From DATJHM01 sp035493895 (GTDB taxonomy: Bacteria; Chloroflexota; Ktedonobacteria; Ktedonobacterales; Ktedonobacteraceae): a DNA stretch of 64,000 bases. The notes under the pieces were generated by a model that saw nothing but the letters and a program-made list of their open reading frames with translations, searched no databases and was not told the DNA's origin. The position numbers and the translations under genes were made by a program. Positions 1-7,060 of this stretch are shown here, piece by piece (positions within the stretch are counted from its first letter, which is position 1; each line of letters begins with the position of its first letter). The DNA lies in contig DATJHM010000261.1 in assembly GCA_035493895.1 (NCBI GenBank), forward strand, positions 62,001 through 126,000. The letters are read 5' to 3'.

Positions 1-93
1 GAAGCGCTGCATACATTACCGCTCTATCAACAGACCAACGCCTTCATCAACAGCGTCAGCGTTTCGCGATTATTCGCCCTTGAGCCCTGCTAA
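1..93 (+). CDS. C-terminal end of a probable ABC transporter substrate-binding protein (partial)
   Basis: The first 30 codons of the window are open in frame 1 and end at a TAA at 91-93. The visible peptide contains LPLYQQTNAFINSVSVSRL. This style is common at the C-terminus of family 5 (peptide/oligopeptide) extracytoplasmic solute-binding proteins, where a short 'P-L-Y-x-Q/x' segment precedes the last strand. Only the tail is present, so the assignment is tentative. It could equally be the end of another secreted protein. No terminator is evident directly after the stop. Confidence 0.4.
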   Translation, partial: EALHTLPLYQQTNAFINSVSVSRLFALEPC

Positions 94-153
94 CCCATAG
101 GCCCCCTGAACGATCAAGCGAACATCCATCCGGCGAAAGAGCGAGGATAGTGC

Positions 154-588
154 TTAATCGGAAGAGGTTTCAGCAACCGGACGATCATAGTAGCGCTTCA
201 CCTCAGACTGGAGCAGCCTATGATCGGACCACATAGAGCTGGTAAACGTATGGTATTCCCCGTCGCAGATTGGCGCGGAATGAGCGCACTTGCGATGAGG
301 AACCAGGCGAAAGCGAAGCAGATTCCCCTCAACTTCGACCCAGATATGGCGCATCGTAGAGCCGCGGCCCCATTTAAAAAGCACGAGAGAATCATATTCT
401 TCAAAGCGACCACGTCCCTTTAAAAGATTCTTATTGATTCCTTGAAAAATATCAGCGAGCCCGCTATCGCGTAAGACGCGTTTGGCATTCTCACGTAAAG
501 CCTGGCGATGTGCCTCCTGAGCCTGAGCCTCCAGGAATTGTTCATCAGAGAATGCTTCAGATTGTGGATGAAATTCTGAGTTCGTAGT
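154..588 (-). CDS. hypothetical protein with unresolved start codon
   Basis: The minus strand is open from 636 down to a stop at 154. The predicted product has a helical, Glu/Gln/Ala-rich N-terminal part and then a beta-rich segment with the motif FKWGRGSTMRHIWVEVEG, ending near ETSSD. A very good ribosome-binding sequence (AAAGGTGGGAGG) lies at 600-589, and a TATAAC extended -10 is seen near 632-627. The first codons after the ribosome-binding site are ACT, ACG, AAC, TCA, with no ATG, GTG or TTG. The first conventional in-frame start is a GTG at 382-384, which would give only 76 residues and leave the good ribosome-binding site unused. I do not recognise the family. Either an unusual start (ACG at 583-585), a lost start codon or a sequence error is possible. 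Confidence 0.45.
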   Translation of the reverse strand, partial: TTNSEFHPQSEAFSDEQFLEAQAQEAHRQALRENAKRVLRDSGLADIFQGINKNLLKGRGRFEEYDSLVLFKWGRGSTMRHIWVEVEGNLLRFRLVPHRKCAHSAPICDGEYHTFTSSMWSDHRLLQSEVKRYYDRPVAETSSD

Positions 589-702
589 CCTCCCACCTTT
601 CTGGCTGGCGATAATTGCATGTACAGTTATAGCACATCACGAACGAAGTTGCCAGTAAGCAACCTTCGTTCATGTGTAACAGAGGAGAAAGGGAGTAAGA
701 GT

Positions 703-1725
703 TTATTTAAACTCAGCCAAAGCATCTTCCCTGGAGAACCGCCAGAGGCCGCGCCCCAAATAATTCATAAGATGAAGGGGGGAGGGATGAGGTTCATGAA
801 CTGGCGTATTCCTGGGAGAAGAGACATAGTAGACATTATTAGAGGATTGCTTGGCACAGCGTTTCGCCTCAGCGACGAGAGAACCGAGTTCAGAGATGCT
901 CTGAGAGCACACCTGATTGCTAACAACCCCGATAGAGAGAGAGACGAGAGGGAACTGATAGGGACGTCCCTTGCGATCAAGGCCACTGATCGTACCGCGT
1001 TCGAGATCTTCAGGGAGATACAAAACAGCGCTCTGTTCTTTATAACGTTCGAGAATGTGGCGACAAATAATACGCGAACGTTCAGGAGTGGTTACAATGA
1101 CAAAATCATCGCCGCCGATATGGCCGACGAAATCGCCGGTATTGCCATACTCGTAGACCACACGCTGACAGATAGCACTCACCAGAAGGATCATATCGTT
1201 GCCAGCGACAAAGCCATAGACATCATTGAAGGCTTTAAAATTGTTGAGATCCAGATAGAGAACACTCCAGGGTTCGACCCCGTGCAATTTTGTGCCGATA
1301 GCGCGTTCGAGCTGTACGCCGCCGGGAAGGAGAGTGAGAGGAGAGAGAGTACATTGTTGCAAGCGGCGTAAGTGGCGGCGAACTTGAGCGAGCAGATCAG
1401 CCGCATTAAAAGGTTTGGTCATATAGCTATCGACGCCGAGATCGTAAGCGCGAACCTTTTCAGCGATCGACAGGGTAGGGTTCACCACCAGAATAGGGAT
1501 ATGAGCACTGCTGGGATGATCGCGTAAAGCGCGAATAACCTCATAGCCATCCATCTCAGCGAGGGCAAAATCGAGGATAATCAGATGGGGAATTTCACGT
1601 AAAGCGAACTGTACAGCATCTTCGCCATTGAGGACCATTACAGTCTGAAAACCATCAATCCCTAGAGACTCACGCAACAATCTAGAGATTATACCCTCAC
1701 TCTCGACTACTAAAATGCTGGACAT
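703..1725 (-). CDS. response regulator with GGDEF (diguanylate cyclase) domain
   Basis: A two-domain signalling protein of 340 residues. Residues 1-120 form a receiver domain with the phospho-acceptor Asp52 in IILDFALAEMDG and Lys104 in TKPF. Residues 125-300 form a GGDEF domain with metal-ligand Asp159 (YLDLNNFKAFND) and the active-site signature GGDDF at 204-208. Such proteins make cyclic di-GMP from two GTP in response to phosphorylation by a sensor kinase. The position of the inhibitory RxxD site reads NTGD (195-198), so product inhibition may be lost. I chose ATG 1723-1725 because AGGAG lies five bases upstream; a GTG at 1738-1740 is the alternative. No cognate kinase is adjacent. Confidence 0.88.
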   Translation of the reverse strand: MSSILVVESEGIISRLLRESLGIDGFQTVMVLNGEDAVQFALREIPHLIILDFALAEMDGYEVIRALRDHPSSAHIPILVVNPTLSIAEKVRAYDLGVDSYMTKPFNAADLLAQVRRHLRRLQQCTLSPLTLLPGGVQLERAIGTKLHGVEPWSVLYLDLNNFKAFNDVYGFVAGNDMILLVSAICQRVVYEYGNTGDFVGHIGGDDFVIVTTPERSRIICRHILERYKEQSAVLYLPEDLERGTISGLDRKGRPYQFPLVSLSIGVVSNQVCSQSISELGSLVAEAKRCAKQSSNNVYYVSSPRNTPVHEPHPSPLHLMNYLGRGLWRFSREDALAEFK

Positions 1726-2345
1726 AGGTGCTCCTGCCACTACATATTACTATCAAACATTTATCTTACCTCACCATAGCCATTTCTGCCACAAACATCA
1801 GAGGGACTCGACAAAAAAGCTATCAGACGAGATTTTGGTTGCGCATAGTGACGTCCCTCCCTCATATACTACAACAGTACAACGTACGAATGCATTACGC
1901 AAGTCACGTTTGGCTCACACAACGAGTGCCACAAGAAAACAAAAGTGATACAGAAAAGAAGACACAAACATATAAGACATCAAGATAGAGCAGAAACCTT
2001 GATGACCTGTATGGGCAATAGAACAGAACCCGACGAGATTCGCACCCCGGAAGAATAGCGCACAGGACGGAGGCGATAGAAGAGGTAGGACTAAAAATAA
2101 AGGCCTGGCACTTGCCTCTATCCTTTATTGCCTCACCGATATGATACACTATGCACAGACAGAGTACCAAAAATAAATTGCGCCCCAGGGATCATGAATC
2201 GTCCGTACTCAGACACAGGAGCCAGGAAAAATCCACCCACATATGTCTTACTCAGTATAACATTCTTACGCGAACATGCAAAGGTTTTGTCGCACAAATT
2301 TAAGTTATTCGTCAGAAATCATAAAAAACTCACAAAGGGGGACTA
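1726..2345. other. intergenic stretch without a convincing gene
   Basis: About 620 bases between the divergent GGDEF regulator and the hydrolase operon. Open frames here are short, lack ribosome-binding sites and have no protein-like composition. No tRNA, repeat array or strong terminator hairpin was seen. Confidence 0.5.
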
Positions 2346-2405
2346 ATGGATAAAGCGAGGATAGGAGCAGATAGAAAAAGCAGCTATTTCGTTCAAGAAT
2401 GTTGA
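2346..2405 (+). CDS. possible 19-residue small ORF upstream of the hydrolase
   Basis: An ATG at 2346 follows AAAGGGGGACTA, a good Shine-Dalgarno, and opens a 19-codon frame (starts MDKARIGADRK) that ends in TGA at 2403-2405. It ends inside the -35 box of the promoter assigned to the next gene. No family is recognisable. It may be a chance ribosome-binding site or a short leader. Confidence 0.2.
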   Translation: MDKARIGADRKSSYFVQEC

Positions 2406-2430
2406 CGTAGAGGATTTCCTGGGATAAGAT
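2402..2430 (+). promoter_or_regulatory. sigma70-like promoter for the hydrolase-helicase pair
   Basis: TTGACG at 2402-2407, a 17-base spacer and TAAGAT at 2425-2430. The predicted start site lies about 35 bases before the ATG at 2473, whose ribosome-binding site is AAGGGC. Confidence 0.5.
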
Positions 2431-2472
2431 AGAGAGTAAGTTGCAAACGACCCGGTAGCAGAAGGGCATAAA

Positions 2473-3144
2473 ATGACCTCATCGGCAGTAGCTGAACGGC
2501 TCATTACCTTTCCCAGTAAAGGACAGCCAGCATTTCTTTTAGAAGGAGTGGTGCACCACCCAACACCTGTAGAGCAAGCACCAGTGATCATTCTCTGTCA
2601 TCCCCAGCCAGCGAGCAGTGATATGAACGATACCCTCACCGTGGCCCTGGCGAAGAGATTAGCACAAGAAGGCATGGTAGCACTGCGTTTTAACTTTCGC
2701 GGAGTCGGGAAAAGCCAGGGACAACAGAGTGATGGGCGCATGGAGCCATTGGATCTGGCAGGAGCACTGGATATAGCACTGACCCAAACAGGAATCAACC
2801 CCAGCAAGGTTTGTGTTATTGGGCACGGATTTGGAGCATATGTCGCTTTTCTCTACGCCCCCTTCGACCGTAGAATACGGACAATAGTTGCCATTAGCCT
2901 TCCTCTTTTCCGTGCGAGCAACGGATTCCCCCGGCCATTTGAGCGTCCCAAGCTCTTTGTCACAGGAGAATTCGATGAGATTTGCCCACTCTACAAACTG
3001 GAGCCATTTGTGGAACAACAGCAAGGGCCGAAAGGCATCAAAGTAATTGTTGGAGCGAGGCATCTCATGAGAGGGTTTGAAGAAGCAACTGTCAACACCG
3101 TTGTGAAATATGTGAGGACGTGGGCGGAGATGCCCGGAGTATAA
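2473..3144 (+). CDS. alpha/beta-hydrolase fold protein lacking the catalytic serine
   Basis: A 223-residue protein of the dienelactone hydrolase/COG2945 type. The oxyanion strand LCHPQPASSD (41-50) and the FNFRGVGKSQG segment typical of this family are present, as are the acid (Asp168 in GEFDEICP) and His197. The nucleophile elbow, normally GxSxG, reads GHGFG at 117-121, so the serine is replaced by Gly119. The protein therefore probably does not act as an ordinary esterase. It may be a binding protein or a chaperone-like partner. It is separated by three bases from the downstream helicase gene, which implies co-transcription. No signal peptide; cytoplasmic. Confidence 0.8.
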   Translation: MTSSAVAERLITFPSKGQPAFLLEGVVHHPTPVEQAPVIILCHPQPASSDMNDTLTVALAKRLAQEGMVALRFNFRGVGKSQGQQSDGRMEPLDLAGALDIALTQTGINPSKVCVIGHGFGAYVAFLYAPFDRRIRTIVAISLPLFRASNGFPRPFERPKLFVTGEFDEICPLYKLEPFVEQQQGPKGIKVIVGARHLMRGFEEATVNTVVKYVRTWAEMPGV

Positions 3145-3147
3145 AAG

Positions 3148-4851
3148 ATGAATCCCAGTAATCCACTGATCGTACAAAGCGACCGAACCATTTTACTTGA
3201 GGTCGACCATCCATTGCATGCCGAAGCCCGTGATGCGCTGGCCCAATTCGCCGAACTAGAAAAATCACCCGAACATATCCATACCTATCGTCTATCGCCT
3301 CTCTCATTGTGGAATGCAGCGGCAGGAGGAATGCACGCAGATGATATCCTGCAACTGCTGAACCAATATAGTAAATACGCCATTCCCGGCAATATTACCG
3401 TTGAGATTCGGGAATACATCAAGCGATACGGAAGAATCAAGCTCATACGCGACGGAGAGCGCCTGATCTTGCATTCAGAAGATATCGCCTTGATCACAGA
3501 AGTGCTGCAACACAAAAGAACACAGCCCTACCTGTTGCAACGGCTTGATCCCTATCATATTGAGGTCGATCCGGCCCGACGTGGTCATATCAAGCAGGCA
3601 TTGATTCATATTGGATTTCCAGCCGAGGATCTGGCAGGCTATACCGAGGGTTCGCCATTGCCAGTAAAATTGCGGGACGAGACCACCCATGGAAAAGCCT
3701 TTGAGCCGCGCGGCTATCAGACCGCTGCCGCATCTGCATTTTATGCAGGAGGGGCATTGAGCGGAGGGAGCGGAGTTGTGGTTCTCCCCTGTGGAGCTGG
3801 CAAAACCATTGTAGGGTTATCCACCATCGCAAATGTGCAGCGAGCCACACTCATCCTGACACCGAACACCATTGCCGTACGACAATGGATTGACGAGATT
3901 CTGGACAAGACCGATATTCCCGCGGAGATGGTCGGAGAATACACCGGCGAACGGAAAGATATCGCCCCCATCACCGTCAGCACCTACCAGATTCTCACCT
4001 ATCGGCGTGGAGGGAGCGATGGGCAAAGTGAAGACGATATTGCCTATTTCCCCCATTTCTCGCTGTTCACCAGCTATGACTGGGGACTGATCATTTACGA
4101 CGAAGTGCATCTGCTGCCAGCGCCAGTATTCCGCGTCACAGCCGAGATTCAAGCGCGGCGTCGTTTGGGATTGACCGCGACCCTGATTCGCGAGGACGGG
4201 CGTGAAGCGGACGTCTTTAGTCTGATCGGGCCAAAGAAATACGACGTACCATGGCGTGAGCTCGAACAACAGGGCTGGATCGCCACAGCAGAATGTCACG
4301 AGATTCGCGTCAGCATGAGCGAAGACGAACAGATGAATTACGCCATGGCAGAAGAGCGCGAGAAATATCGTATGGCAGCCGAAAGTTCCGCCAAGCTCGA
4401 TATCGTGCGCCATCTCGTCGAGCGCCACCAGGGGGATCAGGTCCTCGTCATTGGTCAGTATCTTGACCAGCTCAAAGAGCTGGCCGAAGAACTGCATGCG
4501 CCGCTATTGACAGGGCGTACCTCAAACGCCCAGCGAGCGAAGCTGTATGAACAATTTCGGCAAGGAGAGATCAAACGAATGGTCGTGAGTAAAGTGGCAA
4601 ACTTTGCCATCGACCTGCCTGATGCGAACGTCGCCATTCAAGTCTCGGGCACGTTTGGTTCGCGTCAGGAAGAGGCCCAACGTCTGGGGCGTATTCTGCG
4701 GCCCAAGAGTGACGGAAGCCTGGCCTACTTCTACACCGTCGTGACGCGAGACACCAGAGATCAAGAGTTCTCGGCCAATCGGCAACTCTTTCTGACCGAG
4801 CAAGGATATCGTTATCTCATAGAAGACGCCGAGGCGCTTCTTTCCGTTTAA
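3148..4851 (+). CDS. XPB/Ssl2-type superfamily 2 DNA helicase
   Basis: A 567-residue ATP-dependent helicase resembling eukaryotic and archaeal XPB. Motif I LPCGAGKT is at 213-220, motif II is DEVH at 318-321, the XPB-typical RED motif is at 348-350 (TATLIREDGRE), and motif VI is QRLGRILRPK near the end of the second RecA-like domain. Residues 1-180 form an N-terminal damage-recognition-like region. XPB proteins unwind duplex DNA in repair or transcription opening. Bacterial members are scattered and their partners are poorly known. It follows the hydrolase-like gene by three bases. Length is normal for bacterial XPB. Confidence 0.9.
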   Translation: MNPSNPLIVQSDRTILLEVDHPLHAEARDALAQFAELEKSPEHIHTYRLSPLSLWNAAAGGMHADDILQLLNQYSKYAIPGNITVEIREYIKRYGRIKLIRDGERLILHSEDIALITEVLQHKRTQPYLLQRLDPYHIEVDPARRGHIKQALIHIGFPAEDLAGYTEGSPLPVKLRDETTHGKAFEPRGYQTAAASAFYAGGALSGGSGVVVLPCGAGKTIVGLSTIANVQRATLILTPNTIAVRQWIDEILDKTDIPAEMVGEYTGERKDIAPITVSTYQILTYRRGGSDGQSEDDIAYFPHFSLFTSYDWGLIIYDEVHLLPAPVFRVTAEIQARRRLGLTATLIREDGREADVFSLIGPKKYDVPWRELEQQGWIATAECHEIRVSMSEDEQMNYAMAEEREKYRMAAESSAKLDIVRHLVERHQGDQVLVIGQYLDQLKELAEELHAPLLTGRTSNAQRAKLYEQFRQGEIKRMVVSKVANFAIDLPDANVAIQVSGTFGSRQEEAQRLGRILRPKSDGSLAYFYTVVTRDTRDQEFSANRQLFLTEQGYRYLIEDAEALLSV

Positions 4852-4918
4852 TAGTGTCGCGCAGCGACTAAAAACAGCACACCAGCCACCCGGTATGAGA
4901 GCAAACGGAGGAGTTTGC

Positions 4919-4947
4919 TTGACAACACTACGCCTGAGTGATACCTT
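4919..4947 (+). promoter_or_regulatory. sigma70-like promoter for the thioredoxin-like gene
   Basis: Consensus TTGACA at 4919-4924, a 17-base spacer and TACCTT at 4942-4947. It lies about 40 bases before the start at 4985. A small GTCGC/GCGAC hairpin at 4856-4868 follows the helicase stop. Confidence 0.45.
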
Positions 4948-4984
4948 TGGAGAAAGCTTATTTTGCATATTACAAGAGGATGGT

Positions 4985-5320
4985 ATGGTAGACATCTTTA
5001 CACAAATAACAGAAGAAAATTTTGCCGCAAAAGTGACAAAAGCGGAACAGACAGTGCTGGTCCTTTTCTATAAAGAAGGCAGCAATTCGTGTGACATTCA
5101 GATTCCAGAGTTAGAGGCCGTCAATAAAGAGTATCAGGAACGGGTCATATTTGCGCGAGTAGATGTTGATGAGCAGGTAAAGCTGACACAACAGTGGCAG
5201 GTGGACGCAGTACCGACGCTTGTTTTCTTCAGAAACGGAAATGAGATTTACCGCATCAAAGGGATCAGGATGCGCGACAAACTGCGGCGCCAGCTCGAAG
5301 GAGTTTTGCTTACCAGTTAA
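4985..5320 (+). CDS. thioredoxin-like protein with a single active-site cysteine
   Basis: 111 residues with the thioredoxin fold signature. A buried strand TVLVLFYKEG leads to the active-site position, and cis-Pro77 sits in DAVPTLVFF. The usual WCGPC is replaced by a segment in which Ser33-Asn-Ser-Cys36 occupies CxxC. Only the second cysteine remains, so dithiol exchange is unlikely; a monothiol or binding function is possible. ATG 4985 is preferred over the upstream in-frame start at 4895 because AAGAGGA precedes it at the right spacing and the fold begins just after it. No signal peptide. Confidence 0.75.
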   Translation: MVDIFTQITEENFAAKVTKAEQTVLVLFYKEGSNSCDIQIPELEAVNKEYQERVIFARVDVDEQVKLTQQWQVDAVPTLVFFRNGNEIYRIKGIRMRDKLRRQLEGVLLTS

Positions 5321-5428
5321 GCAGAGAGCGTATTTTTCTGGATATACGTTATTGTAGCAATAGATTGACATACGCAACACAAATGTATCCAGCAAGATGA
5401 AATAACGTAATCGTAGGAGTCAAAAAAC

Positions 5429-6487
5429 TTGCAGCATCTCTATCCAATTCGGCTACAAGCGTCTCTGCATGAAACCCTCTGGGGGGGAAGAAATTTAGAG
5501 AGAGACGGCTGGAAGCTCCTTCCGCAAGCGAACGAAGCCATCGGTGAAGCCTGGGAGACAGAAATCAGCACAGTGGTCCAGAACGGCAGATATGCAGGCA
5601 GTAGCCTGGGCATGTTAGTAGAGCAACTGGGAAGCGATCTTCTCGGCGAGCAAGTATGCAGAGTCTTTGGCGAACGTTTCCCTTTACTGGCAAAATTCAT
5701 AGATGCGAACGCTCAACTTTCCGTACAGGTGCACCCGAAAGACGAGTACGCCGCGATCCATGAAGGCGGAAAGTTAGGAAAGACAGAGTACTGGTATATC
5801 CTCGCAGCAGAGCCTGAGGCAAAAATCGTCTATGGCTTCAAGACTCCCACGAATCGCGAAGCCGTCAGACAGGCAATAGAGAGCGTCACACTGGACACAT
5901 TGCTCCAGGAAGTCAGCGTAGAAGCGGGCGATATTATTTTCGTGCCAGCGGGCACCGTACATGCTATCGGGAACGGAATTGTGCTCTACGAGCTACAAGA
6001 ATACTCCGATGTCACCTATCGCATGTATGACTATGGGCGACTCTCAGCCACAGGCAAGCCACGTGAGTTGCATATCGAGAAATCCCTCGAAGTTGCTCAT
6101 TATGAAGTTCCAGCGCAGGTTAAAGCGAGAGCCGTCACAGCAGGCAGCAACGGAAGTTATCAGCAGCGTTATCTGGTAGCGTGTAAATATTTTGTTTCGT
6201 GTGAGCTTCTTCTTCGCGAACAGAGTAACGAGCCCGGCATCTTCTCCGGTAGCACAGCACAGAGTTGCATCATCCTCTCCTCATTAGGGGCAGAGGTTCA
6301 GGTCTCTTATGGGGAGAACCTGCAAGAGAGCGAGCGTTTAAAGCGAGGCGAGACCATGGTATTGCCCGCAAAACTGGGAGAGTATCGCATCGCTGGCAGC
6401 GGTCCCTTGCTTTTTTCCTATGTGCCAACTGTTGATGATCCAGCATTGCAAGCCTGGCAAGAAGAAAATAGTGAGAGCGTCCTCTAG
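5429..6487 (+). CDS. manA: mannose-6-phosphate isomerase, class I
   Basis: A 352-residue zinc-dependent cupin that interconverts mannose 6-phosphate and fructose 6-phosphate, feeding GDP-mannose and glycan synthesis. The zinc ligands are visible in SVQVHPKDEY, in GKTEYWYI and in VPAGTVHAIGNG, which is the standard type I layout. The start is TTG at 5429, preceded by AGGAG ten bases upstream. The protein is of the short bacterial form. Mannose supply fits the glycosyltransferase-rich content of the window, although this gene is not in the exopolysaccharide operon. Confidence 0.93.
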   Translation: MQHLYPIRLQASLHETLWGGRNLERDGWKLLPQANEAIGEAWETEISTVVQNGRYAGSSLGMLVEQLGSDLLGEQVCRVFGERFPLLAKFIDANAQLSVQVHPKDEYAAIHEGGKLGKTEYWYILAAEPEAKIVYGFKTPTNREAVRQAIESVTLDTLLQEVSVEAGDIIFVPAGTVHAIGNGIVLYELQEYSDVTYRMYDYGRLSATGKPRELHIEKSLEVAHYEVPAQVKARAVTAGSNGSYQQRYLVACKYFVSCELLLREQSNEPGIFSGSTAQSCIILSSLGAEVQVSYGENLQESERLKRGETMVLPAKLGEYRIAGSGPLLFSYVPTVDDPALQAWQEENSESVL

Positions 6488-6496
6488 GGCGCTCTT
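6473..6496. terminator. hairpin between convergent genes
   Basis: GAGAGCG at 6473-6479 pairs with CGCTCTT at 6490-6496. The manA stop codon lies in the loop. It probably terminates manA and the opposing membrane-protein gene. Confidence 0.4.
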
Positions 6497-6508
6497 TACC
6501 TTCAATTG

Positions 6509-6952
6509 CTAGCGGCGTTTCCGGCGTTCTTCATCCAGATCCGTGATCGAACCTTCCACGATAGTCCCCTCAGGCTCGCGCTCTGCCTGCGTAAATGAAG
6601 TATAGGGGCTATAGGGATTGCGCTGCTTGAGCGTCTGCTGCATCCGAGCGGCCTCATTGATCACCTGCTTCACCCCGGTCATGAAATTGACAACAAGCAG
6701 AATGACAAAGAGAGCGGCCCAGACAATTGCGCCCACCAGCAGCGTCACCAGTCCACTCACAATCCCATTAAAAGGACCGCCCACGCGCCAGTTCACAACC
6801 ACCTCAAAAATGCCCCCCGCAATAATCAGAAGCCAGAAGAAATTCACCGTCAGCTTCAATAGCCAGTGCAGGAACCACCAGACGGCCTTCACTGGATCTG
6901 AGGGCATCTCCCAGGTGGGGATTAATTGCCGCAAACGTTTTCGCATCTCCAT
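6509..6952 (-). CDS. small membrane protein, function unknown
   Basis: 147 residues with a basic N-terminus (MEMRKRLRQL), a hydrophobic segment around 24-52 and a second broad one around 62-95, then a charged cytoplasmic tail ending ERRKRR. I do not recognise the family. The second Met (residue 3) is an alternative start; the ribosome-binding site (AAGG) is weak. The gene lies downstream of the GT-C glycosyltransferase on the same strand, so it may be the last gene of that transcript. Confidence 0.65.
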   Translation of the reverse strand: MEMRKRLRQLIPTWEMPSDPVKAVWWFLHWLLKLTVNFFWLLIIAGGIFEVVVNWRVGGPFNGIVSGLVTLLVGAIVWAALFVILLVVNFMTGVKQVINEAARMQQTLKQRNPYSPYTSFTQAEREPEGTIVEGSITDLDEERRKRR

Positions 6953-7060
6953 GGCCTTGCCGCCTTCTTTGTCCTGTCCACTTCAAGTACATTCTCTGTA
7001 CTGTAACTATAGCACCGTTCCGCACGGATGTCCAAGGCGATTTGCAGCAGACAGGCAAGA

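Noticed and set aside
619..1371. Long plus-strand frame of 250 codons
   Set aside because: Lies antisense to the receiver-GGDEF gene, has no ribosome-binding site and no recognisable domain; a shadow of the real gene.
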